From Saprospiraceae bacterium (GTDB taxonomy: Bacteria; Bacteroidota; Bacteroidia; Chitinophagales; Saprospiraceae), in the NCBI GenBank assembly GCA_017985675.1, contig JAGNXB010000005.1, positions 12,346 through 76,345 on the forward strand: DNA of 64,000 bases, written 5' to 3'. Both the position numbers and the translations under genes were made by a program. The notes under the pieces were generated by a model that was given only the letters and a program-made list of their open reading frames with translations, ran no database searches and was not told the DNA's origin. Shown piece after piece: positions 24,601 to 28,856 of this stretch (position 1 is its first letter; each line of letters starts with the position of its first letter).

Positions 24601-25654
24601 GAATGGGGTGAGTACCTACGATTTATTACTGATTCAAAAACATCTGTTAGGTATTAAATCCATTTCCAGCACGTATAAGCTGATAGCTGCAGATGCAAAT
24701 AACAGTTGCAGTGTTTCCATCAGTGATATCATCGAACTGCGCAAGATGATCCTTACACCAGGCCTCAACTTTAAGGACAATACAAGCTGGCGTTTTGTGG
24801 AAGCAAATTATGTCTTCCCGAATCCATCCAAGCCTTGTGATTTCCCTGAAGTGAAAAATTTCAACAACCTGAATCCGGGTATGACCAGTGCCAACTTTAT
24901 CGGCGTAAAAATCGGTGACGTCAGCGGGGATGCAGTGCCAAACAGCCTGCTAGGGGCAGACACACGCAATAGTGTGGGCGTCCTTGCTTTTGCGATCGCT
25001 GACCAGGTGCTTGTAGGGGGAGAGGAATATACGATAGCTATAACGGCAGATCATTTCCAGGGTGTGCAAGGATATCAATACACGATAGACTTTGATGCAA
25101 GTGTTGTATCGTTTGACCGGGTTGATGCAGTTTGGACTGAATTAAGTTCATCCAATTTTGGCACAGCAAGGGTAAACGAAGGGCTGTTGACAACAAGCTG
25201 GAACGGGAGTGAAGCAATTACACTTGCTGATGGCGAAGTCCTCTTTACAGTAACGTTCCGTGCAAAGGCAAATGTAAAACTTAGCCAGGTACTGAAGGTC
25301 AACTCTCGTGTTACTGCAGCAGAAGCATATGACGCACGCGAAGATCTGCTGGATGTGAAGTTCCGATATAATGGTGACCTCGTTGTAGGCGGTCAGTTTG
25401 AGTTGTATCAAAACGAACCGAATCCTTTCCGGGATGTGACGATTATTGGATTCAATCTACCAGAAGCCTCAAGGGCTACACTCAAGGTATATGATGTGAC
25501 AGGTAAGGTTGTGAAAGTGGTCCGTGGCGATTTTGCAAAAGGATATAATTCCATCAACCTGGATCGCACAGACATACACGGCAACGGCATGTTGTATTAC
25601 CAATTGGATACGCCAACGGATAGTGCTACAAAACGAATGATCCTTATTGATTAA
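9605..25654 (+). CDS. Giant multidomain T9SS-secreted surface protein (5349 aa)
   Basis: One uninterrupted frame with a signal peptide (1-25, ending AFTQ). Approximate order: BNR/sortilin-like propeller with STNGGTTW repeats (257-935); PKD (944-1020); GEVED with GQAEDY (1092-1173); Calx-beta at 1179, 1456, 1577 and 1857; lamin-tail-like domains (INEFHYDN/INEIHYDN) at 1300, 1701, 2369, 2703 and 2954; SprB repeat (2171-2246); a long run of HYR-like modules (TPPVW, TWTATDxCNN); two P/Homo B-like domains (about 3622-3780 and 4182-4440); a dockerin-like segment (5001-5048); a cohesin-like domain (5142-5242); and a T9SS sorting domain from YQNEPNPF (5264-5349). It should be exported by Sec and T9SS and act as a surface adhesin. 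Domain boundaries are estimates by eye. Guest domains interrupt HYR modules, and a 1203-bp unit is duplicated. The two downstream genes are C-terminal paralogues. Confidence 0.93.
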   Translation: MNKSLNLRLLCAILVIQFGIPRAFTQLTADDWVTKGEVFLSMQVYHHTLGGAPSHSEVPVGLSEKVIALPISQTKVAAFRVARLDTDQKGSLSNQFLLSGYKEPWLTGLLTLSEHGINAQFSTTEGTLRISPSSLNDGNTHALFYSSQSGPDYVLKFSSEATWANEDIEARKNAWGNYVTQHPYYTRENKNKKAIKATTAKKDRPDLAMEQEVLMTMDPALGYVPWDRRIAANEAMADELSIRGPIAGVNWNEKGPNNVGGRTRAIVFDPNDGTNKKVWAGGVGGGLWYTNDITVTNPTWVHVDGFWDNIAISSIAFNPANTQEIYVGTGEGWFNGDAQRGGGIWKSTNGGTTWSLLAATNPGAYNSSSHFHYVQRIVIKADGTIFAATRGYFSNTGGIMRSTNGGTTWTNVLTNPAGNDFATDIEIAANGDLFASFGVFTTGSVHKSTNANNGASGTWTDLSSAVGIAAANRIELACAPSNANIIYAVAYGGSGDLDVEWFKKSIDGGTTWTSITIPLMVDGSGNHFTRGQAWYDLILAVHPTDPNLVLTGGIDLHRTTNGGTSWTGISHWYGGFSKPYVHADQHGMTFRPGNNSQVLFSHDGGITLSTNAGDGTVTPTFADKNSGYNVTQFYACATKNEVNSHYFLAGAQDNGSQKFSDPGIGQTVEATGGDGAFCHIDQLNADIQTTAYITNVVYRSLNGGNSFTEILNENSGHFINPSEYDSDRKIFYSAANNDELKRLSNFNAAINNQTLTISVGSAKVSALKISPYNDVLFLGIANGRVYKYTNASSGSPTLTRIDNGATPISATGWVSSIDVGADDNHIMVTYSNYGVISVWETVDGGNVWRNKEGNLPDMPIRWALYNPENRNEVLVATELGVWSTDNFQPGTAGVPVWGASNTSLAHTRVTMLKYREVDKMVVASTHGRGLFTSDIFVDTTIVDFGATPRFTCSGSLTVQFSDASIGANNSWAWDIDNNGSTNYTTKNPSHTYSSQGAYSVKLTIDGGTVDTVKNNLILVLSSGPIANAGCVVSANINNGNGAGIGIFRFVLNNLNHISSHNNGSYHDLTCTAGTALTLNTTYSMTISTGLFNNEGARVYIDYNNDGVFAAGEAVGDFPANTEGTRSINFTTPSSGVTMNTGLRLRVLSKFAGVPTSPCDVGNYGQAEDYTVFFAQPAPPEISIAALDAVKNEGNVGNTAFTFRATRTGDTGGTSSVNYAVTGSGGNPANTADFGGSFPAGTVNFAAGETIKDITVNVSGDLVVEPNEGFTVTISNPVNATIGTATATGTIQNDDIACPTVSQVFINEFHYDNVGTDVGEFVEVAVANAWGGNISDITLTLYNGSGGVSYGTHLLSTFTTGANDGTYTYYHKLIVGIQNGAPDGFSLHCQSNAAFQFISYEGVMVATNGAANGQTSTDIGASQNGTDEPAGSSIQLVSGTWYSICGQNTQGAQNARPTLVIAANDAVKNEGNAGNTAFTFTVTRSGLTTGATTANYAVTGSGGNPANAADFGGTLPSGTVSFAAAETTKSITINVSGDLVVEPDEGFTVTLTAAGNCYVNLATPSANGTILNDDVLPLPVISIAATDAVKNEGNAGNTAFTFTATRTGDLSAASSVSWAVTGSGGTPANAADFGGVLPSGTANFAINVASQMITVNVSGDLVVESDEGFTVTISNPVNATIGTATATGTILNDDVAVSCPTVSQVFINEFHYDNSGADVGEFVEVAVANAWGGNVSDITLTLYNGAGGASYDTHVLSTFTIGANDGTYTYYHKLISGIQNGSPDGFSLHCQSNAAFQFISYEGVIVATNGPANGQTSTDIGASQNGTDEPAGSSIQLVSGTWYSICGQNTQGAQNARPTLVIAANDAVKNEGNAGNTAFTFTVTRSGLTTGATTANYAVTGSGGNPANAADFGGTLPSGTVSFAAAETTKSLTINVSGDLDFESDEGFTVTLSAAGNCYVNLATPAASGTILNDDSPAYTISISDPCSCNNDATPNNQDGTFGEEVTIMGPANLNLVVGNGSVGLIGIAVGDPIPEVPAGSGTYIIQFDHLDAIGYTLELAEDDPANLLGVSITNTCYYPIAAINGLANMFCEGDPSVSLSGSAELGNGGGPANGIGEFFVDGVGPVTTFDPATPGVYTIRFEFDAADNDPNPSHPGCISIVAQDVTVNDSPVLTETHVDVTCPVGNDGSIDISVTGGTAPLTFDWADLPGTNNGEDRTGLSAGLYAVTVTDDNGCSDNLSVTILDGVDGIDPDITCPDDITIECDDSTDPADTGMASATDDCDPDPVITYTDVEDLTSCGGTTGTITRTWRAEDASGNFVECDQIITVNDTTPPVWITTPLPQDVTVECDAIPVAADLEASDNCVGGAGGNVIFINELHYDNTGADVNEFVEVAGTAGLDLTGYSIVWYNGSNGTTYGTTNLSGVIDDEGNMTGARSFTFVGIQNGSPDALALVDPANNVLQFLSYEGAFMATNGPAIGMMSVDIGVAENGAEPVGNSLQLTGTGSDYTDFVWNSPAPESPGSLNTNQTLDAPAGGPVVNVVFNQVLTPGACTDSYTITRTWTATDACNNAITHTQEITVEDTTDPTWTSNLPGDVSVECDMVPAAAVLTADDNCDLNVTVSFDEDRADGNCPHNYVLTRIWTATDNCNNAITHTQTITVSDTTPPVWDQNPLPQDVTVACNMVPDAPVLTATDNCTDGGMGADVLFINEIHYDNTGGDVNEFIEIAGAAGLNLTGYSLVLYNGSNGLVYNTLPLTGTIPNEGNGTGALAFVYPVNGIQNGSPDGIALVQGANVLYFLSYEGAFLAVDGPAAGIMSVDIGVAENGAEPIGQSLQLIGTGTDYPNFTWTGPLAESPGLLNVNQDFTLPVPTEIVYTFNENFAQGACLGEGVYTRTWTATDACNNTITHTQTITVIDDIPPVFNEIPQDLTVECDAIPSPLTVEAVDGCGPVAGIRPWINEIHYDNVGVDVNEFFEIAGPAGIDLGSYTIYLYNGANGLLYGNNPLSGVIPDEGTGYGALAFFLPVNGIQNGSPDGIALYQGATLIQFLSYEGAFVAVDGPAAGQGSVNIGVAQEPAPAIGLSLQLAGTGNQYNQFTWTGPVDDSPGLLNSEQLAGPVEVPVVLTENIIPGNCIGRQTIIRTFRATDDCGNTATVTQTITVVDTTPPVAQCKDANLFLDDNGLAVLNPADIDNGSTDNCSPVLLSLSKTTFTCSDKGMQNVTLTVSDDCGNSAACVAVVTVLDLIPPTITCPPSRIINLDPGLCCAIVSWAEPTVTDNCPFVGPVTGLFTANAGAPGNFFNAFAGVTFDVRNDGAQPLTISSWDIPVTGTLGNNLVVNVYYTTVATTNVGVQTNPAAWTLLGSANVPLSVNATPWNPATLINIPVGGLTLNPGQSKGIYVVITNYPSGTLRYTNGNFSQTDGTLSILSNGFAGAVNFGNTFASRAFVGRVNYQTGGEPDIIQTGGPISGTELCKDDSPWEVSYRVEDSSGNEAECSFTISVLEYAFPISNLQCNDNVQVSLDEDCNTPIGADMILEGGPYGCYDDYVVMVFNAQNQVLPTSPFVGRQQIGGTFKVKVTDPETGNSCWGQISVEDKRPPVMECRDIVVDCGADIPLEPAPALTGPQSIIYSGINEPIGEAGAPVPDIHEYSFDFSYLPAGTPVQDVDIRVKLTGHTWLPDLDIRVISPNGTESDIFSLTGCTGTEWPIDVIFDDQGQNNLTQCAELNAAGARLQPILAPGQSGIALDVFNGEDASGIWRIRFADNVGLDDGVIEIAGVILTADVPAVPVTDNCDPVITLGDGLDYGDDLFNYTCAQDADYSQLIVRTWTAVDDWGNSTQCTQEIRVRRPTITSVILPHNYDDLDLASFNCKSEYPLPDVTGQPDGAGCGSLQFAYEDKVLEICQGSYTILRTWTLHDMCTNDISSHTQVIKVTDKTAPVLTCPDIHDIKIGATKKIGYQECTAEVQMPWIQVTDDCSTTNNLTFYVWTTLADGSIVIVNTMNAEGYFIFDLPVGRTYTFTYTAIDHCGNKAECTIPVLVNDNVPPVVICETLHIVALSDSVTLVNAVSFDDGSYDGCSNVIFDARRGTMNSSGAFVQHPCNLPGDLLYAPQVRFYCCDGLSNVPLFVDLRVRDAFGNANNCMVEVQVVDKVRPVIWCPDDITVQCGMPFTPTETDTFEICAQPGIPIKAAYAATYTVPIDIFGIPADAKITDLDLKLDIDHDLVNQLQITLYSPLNRKATVLTKNGCVGQPVQYPWGIDVLFNDQAYDINIFNSTNQKVAALFACTTAKPSIGAYNQGHMKPQGDELKVFNGQPLNSFTDKNLCFTAGQNDIDAVTNRMSNFSVQQFILQAGLVTGDRILLEYSNATGAELTGIHVGSIYLFQVINNNTIEFLTITGSDITSVPAGSAHMFCASGTWLLVVEDTAPLAGGLINEVCLSIEYALPLGLKPHVTDNAQECGLDVSYQDLATPDKCADGTFINRRWRVDDAFGNNTSCIQRVYFIDNSPLTVQFPCDVTIQCQDLEDLAETGDVRHNGDCELVGIEHIDHTLVTTDACFKILRTWIVKDWCQYQDDGTVDYPTTNINDVTEEITFTTAINALITARKIDIGDRVTLRYVTSGSVEIPGLVEGDVYSVIRVSGTTFRFDYNTTKQQSVNITGQGTGPHIFRFANSERGLPVTCDVLEEWYPFTEWYTGCCNPAAERRAWENDGDGYFKFTQEIKVVDNTAPQWVDCADREFCSFEENCEPTLVELIYQATDNCTDTSQLSYSYFIDLFNDGTVDISGVGNDASGAYPNGTHQIVFKVTDQCGNWNTCTSLFTIRDCKKPTPICINGLSVDLMPSTGFVEVWASSFEAGDSYDNCTEYEKLTIKIERLDAVDPGQTAPDADAGDTVKVSCQDMPPNAPLPIVKVAIWVGDEAGNWDYCVTELWVQDWMGPCAATMNTELVAYVANEDQEPVEKVAIDLTGSMNMPALITGSGGNVSFGTVPVEGQYTVTPQKDIQPLNGVSTYDLLLIQKHLLGIKSISSTYKLIAADANNSCSVSISDIIELRKMILTPGLNFKDNTSWRFVEANYVFPNPSKPCDFPEVKNFNNLNPGMTSANFIGVKIGDVSGDAVPNSLLGADTRNSVGVLAFAIADQVLVGGEEYTIAITADHFQGVQGYQYTIDFDASVVSFDRVDAVWTELSSSNFGTARVNEGLLTTSWNGSEAITLADGEVLFTVTFRAKANVKLSQVLKVNSRVTAAEAYDAREDLLDVKFRYNGDLVVGGQFELYQNEPNPFRDVTIIGFNLPEASRATLKVYDVTGKVVKVVRGDFAKGYNSINLDRTDIHGNGMLYYQLDTPTDSATKRMILID
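13502..15480 (+). repeat. 1203-bp in-frame tandem duplication inside the giant gene
   Basis: The unit 13502-14704 (401 codons: lamin-tail-like, Calx-beta, Calx-beta) is followed at the same phase by a second, partial copy from 14705. Corresponding bases are always 1203 apart. Bases 13919-14139 and 15122-15342 are identical over 221 nt, with single differences at 13918/15121 and 14140/15343. Other parts of the unit differ at scattered positions, so the identical core points to recent duplication or gene conversion. Confidence 0.9.
16712..18945 (+). repeat. Three lamin-tail-like domains nested in HYR modules
   Basis: Copies at about 16712-17190, 17713-18190 and 18468-18945 each begin with INELHYDN, INEIHYDN or INEIHYDN and end before a segment such as VVNVVFNQ. 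Each interrupts a HYR-like module after its DNC or DGC motif, and the module resumes with TITRTWTATDACNN-type sequence. An uninterrupted module (TADDNCDLNVTVSFDEDRAD, from about 17430) shows the ancestral form. The copies are diverged at DNA level, unlike the copies near 13.5 and 14.7 kb. Confidence 0.75.
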
Positions 25655-25684
25655 ACACAGATTAGAAAATTTTCTATTGTAATC

Positions 25685-25717
25685 TAAAACCCCTGGTGCG
25701 TTGTATCAGGGGTTTTA
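25685..25717 (+). terminator. Terminator after the giant gene
   Basis: TAAAACCCCTG (25685-25695) pairs perfectly with CAGGGGTTTTA (25707-25717) around an 11-nt loop, 30 nt after the stop codon. A/T-rich flanks make it usable on both strands. Confidence 0.9.
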
Positions 25718-25907
25718 TTTATTCCTATATATATAAGAACTGCTTAGGCTAGATGAGCATACAATAAATGAAGTTTTATACAGCTCAAATAGAATTTTTG
25801 CATTAACTTGAAGCGCCATTCATTACTGATTTTTCAAATGAAACCCCACTTGCTAAGTTGTTTTCATTTGGGTCTTTACAAATTTTAGGGAATTAAGACA
25901 TAAAACT

Positions 25908-28619
25908 ATGCATGCATTACCAGCGTTTCTGATCACCCTTTTGTCGCTGTTTCCCGCAGTATATTCACAGGCGTTTTTTGGATTGGATTTTGTAAAAAAA
26001 ATGCATAGTCCAGGAGGAGAGCATGCATATGTGCATGGGTCAATCCATCAAATGCAAACAGGAGATAATTATGCTCCCCTTGCTGTACAGTTTCCATGTG
26101 ATGTCACCATTAGTTGTGAAGATCTGGATGATCTAAAGGCTACCGGCAAGGTGCGGTATGCAGGTGGTTGTGGGATAGCAGGCGCTTTTTATTCCGATGA
26201 AACATTCATAATTTCCGATGCATGTTATAAAATTAAACGTACATGGACAGTAAAATCCTGGTGTAGCTGGGAGCAGGATAGTTATGAAGATTATTACACT
26301 ATTTCCATCCAACCCTCACTGAACAGGATTACTTTCTCCGAGGGCATCGATAGCTTGATTATTCGAAGAAATATTGGACTAGGGGATCGTGTCACGCTGC
26401 GATATATAACAAGTGGAACCACGGAGATCCCGGGATTGGTCGAAGGGGATGTATATAGTTTTATCCGGGTCGGCGACCGCACGTTTGAGGTGATGTATAA
26501 TACGACCAAACAGGAATCGGTCACCATTACGGGCGAGGGGATAGGTCCGCATTTATTCCGTTATGCCAATAGTGATTGGGGGTTGCCTGTGGATTGTGGA
26601 ACACTGCAATCTGTATATCCGTTTGGCGGATGGGATGTGACTTGTTGTGATGGGACCGATGCGCATCGTTTGTGGCAAGACGATGGTGACGGGTATTTTA
26701 AATTCACACAAATCATTAAGGTCCTGGATCTAAATATTCCCAACTGGGTGACATGTCAGGACACAATGTACTGCCATAACGCCACAGAATGCGGACCGGT
26801 CTCTATAGAGCTGATCGCTCAGGCATCAGATGAATGTACGCCCGAACATCAATTAAAATATAGTTATAAAATTGATTTGCAAAATAATGGAACCATCGAT
26901 AAGGAAGGGATGAGTAAGGATGCCAGCGGTACATATCCTTCGGGCTTTCACAAGGTCATTTTTACAGTCACGGATCGGTGTGGCAATTGGAATACCTGCA
27001 CCAGGTATTTTTCGATTATAGATTGTACCCCCCCTACACCTATCTGTATAAATAATTTAAGTGTCAGTTTAATGGACTCGCTGGAGGATGGGAAAACACA
27101 GGTGTGGGCAAAAAGTCTGGAAGCAAAATCCAGTTATGATAATTGCACGGATTATTCCGATTTGGTCATCCTTGTTGAACGGATGAGTGCAATTATTCCC
27201 GGCCAAACAGTGCCTGGTCCGGGTGCTTCGGAAGTGCTCGAAGTAGATTGTTATGATCTGCCACCTTATGCACTCACACCCGAAGTAGAAGTGGTGGTAT
27301 GGGTAGGTGATGAAGCAGGCAATTGGGATTATTGCATTACCTCTGTTCTCGTGCAGGACAATATGGGGGCCTGCTCGGATGCCGGAAAATCCATGATTAT
27401 GAATTTGGTGACCAATGAAAAAAAGGAGGGCATAGAACTAACGACCCTGGAAGTTTCTGGTGACATGACACAGACCGGAATGACAAATGTTTTTGGTTAC
27501 GCACCCTTAACCAATTTGCCATTGGGTTCTACAGTGCATATTAAACCCGGAAAAAACGATGATCCTTTAAATGGCTTGAGTACACTGGATGTGCAGCGGC
27601 TATTATTGCATATTTTGGGTATCAAACAACTTCAAAGCCCCTATCAACGGATTGCCGCTGATGTCAATAATAGTGGCACCATCACCTGGAGTGATTTGCA
27701 TGAATTGCGAAGAATAATACTCAATCCGGAAGAAGGATTTAAATACAATAATAGTTGGCGATTTGTAGATGCCAGTTATGTATTTCCTTCTGCGGAAAGC
27801 ATTTTTGGATATCCTGAATCTAAAACATTTCACGCCCTGAGTCACGGATCAGGCACACAATTTATTGGTGTAAAAATTGGTGATGTGACAGGTGACGCGA
27901 TGCCCAATAGTCAGGAAATATCGGACACGGCCAGCGGCAGGCAGGCATTGATTTTTGGAATATCTGATCAGATGTTAGATGAGGGAAAGGAAGTAACTGT
28001 GGCGGTTAAAGCCAGTGAATTTAATGACATCATGGGTTATCAATATACGCTTGATTTTAATCCGGCTGCCCTGGAGTTTGTAAGAGTGAACACTAAATGG
28101 AATGAATTGAGTGAAACAAACTTTGGTTTTTCGAAAATAAAAGAAGGCAGATTGACAACAAGCTGGAATGCTTTGGAAAGGATTAGCCTCTTCGAAGATG
28201 AGGTGCTTTATACGGTAACCTTTCGGGCATTAACCAATATTATGCTCAGCCAGGTAATCAAAGTGACTTCGAAAATGACTCCTGCCCAAGCATATGTTTC
28301 GAATAAACCGTTGCTGGATGTTCAATTTCAATTTGATCCTGCGCAGCAAACGGAGCGCATATTTGCGGTGTACCAAAACGAACCTAACCCATTCGCTCAG
28401 CAGACGAAGATCGGTTTTGTGTTACCTGAGGCGGGCGCTGCAGTATTGACGGTATGCGATATCACAGGTCGTGTAGTCTTTATTATGGAGGCAGATTATC
28501 CGGTTGGATATAACGAAGTATTTCTTCAACGCACTGCATGGCCTGATCTGCATGTCTTGTATTATACGTTGCAATTCGGTGGAAATAGTGTGACAAAGCG
28601 GATGATGCTTTTGGAATAG
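25908..28619 (+). CDS. T9SS-secreted cohesin/dockerin-like protein, paralogue of the giant's C-terminus
   Basis: Codes for 903 aa with a signal peptide (1-20, ending VYSQ). From APLAVQFPCDVTISCED onward it can be aligned with the last about 850 residues of the giant protein (its DNA 23107-25654): a HYR-like module carrying the inserted GDRVTLRY module (about 137-222), a VWVGDEAGNWDYC block (about 378-490), dockerin-like segment (553-602, calcium-loop-like DVNNSGTITWSD), cohesin-like domain (695-795, YQYTLDFNPAALEFV) and T9SS sorting domain (820-903, YQNEPNPFAQ). It is probably surface-exposed, perhaps binding its neighbours through cohesin-dockerin contacts (inference). It has its own 253-bp upstream gap behind a terminator, so it can be expressed separately. 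Confidence 0.92.
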   Translation: MHALPAFLITLLSLFPAVYSQAFFGLDFVKKMHSPGGEHAYVHGSIHQMQTGDNYAPLAVQFPCDVTISCEDLDDLKATGKVRYAGGCGIAGAFYSDETFIISDACYKIKRTWTVKSWCSWEQDSYEDYYTISIQPSLNRITFSEGIDSLIIRRNIGLGDRVTLRYITSGTTEIPGLVEGDVYSFIRVGDRTFEVMYNTTKQESVTITGEGIGPHLFRYANSDWGLPVDCGTLQSVYPFGGWDVTCCDGTDAHRLWQDDGDGYFKFTQIIKVLDLNIPNWVTCQDTMYCHNATECGPVSIELIAQASDECTPEHQLKYSYKIDLQNNGTIDKEGMSKDASGTYPSGFHKVIFTVTDRCGNWNTCTRYFSIIDCTPPTPICINNLSVSLMDSLEDGKTQVWAKSLEAKSSYDNCTDYSDLVILVERMSAIIPGQTVPGPGASEVLEVDCYDLPPYALTPEVEVVVWVGDEAGNWDYCITSVLVQDNMGACSDAGKSMIMNLVTNEKKEGIELTTLEVSGDMTQTGMTNVFGYAPLTNLPLGSTVHIKPGKNDDPLNGLSTLDVQRLLLHILGIKQLQSPYQRIAADVNNSGTITWSDLHELRRIILNPEEGFKYNNSWRFVDASYVFPSAESIFGYPESKTFHALSHGSGTQFIGVKIGDVTGDAMPNSQEISDTASGRQALIFGISDQMLDEGKEVTVAVKASEFNDIMGYQYTLDFNPAALEFVRVNTKWNELSETNFGFSKIKEGRLTTSWNALERISLFEDEVLYTVTFRALTNIMLSQVIKVTSKMTPAQAYVSNKPLLDVQFQFDPAQQTERIFAVYQNEPNPFAQQTKIGFVLPEAGAAVLTVCDITGRVVFIMEADYPVGYNEVFLQRTAWPDLHVLYYTLQFGGNSVTKRMMLLE

Positions 28620-28766
28620 GTGGCCGGGATTTAAGTTTAATCTTTTTGGGCTTCCAGTTATTCAAGTCGCTCACCTAATCTTCACCGATGTGGGATCCTT
28701 TTAAAAGTGTATCATTCTGAACACATTAGAAAACAGGGTCATTGTCGTGCAAAACATCACCAGAAT

Positions 28767-28782
28767 ATTAGAATGTTCTAAT
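28767..28782. promoter_or_regulatory. Perfect inverted repeat upstream of the third paralogue
   Basis: ATTAGAATGTTCTAAT has 7-bp perfect arms around TG. It ends 26 nt before the -33 element at 28809, a position suited to a transcription-factor site, or it may be a small hairpin. No regulator is identified. Confidence 0.4.
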
Positions 28783-28808
28783 AATTGCCTTATTTTTAGT
28801 CCTTACAG

Positions 28809-28839
28809 TTGTATATCAATAGGTTATTGATTATATTTG
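28809..28839 (+). promoter_or_regulatory. Bacteroidota promoter for the 939-aa T9SS protein gene
   Basis: TTG at 28809-28811, a 20-nt spacer, then TATATTTG at 28832-28839 fit the TTG-N17-23-TAnnTTTG consensus exactly. The ATG at 28857 is 17 nt downstream, so the leader would be very short. Confidence 0.75.
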
Positions 28840-28856
28840 GAGCTTAAACATCCTCC

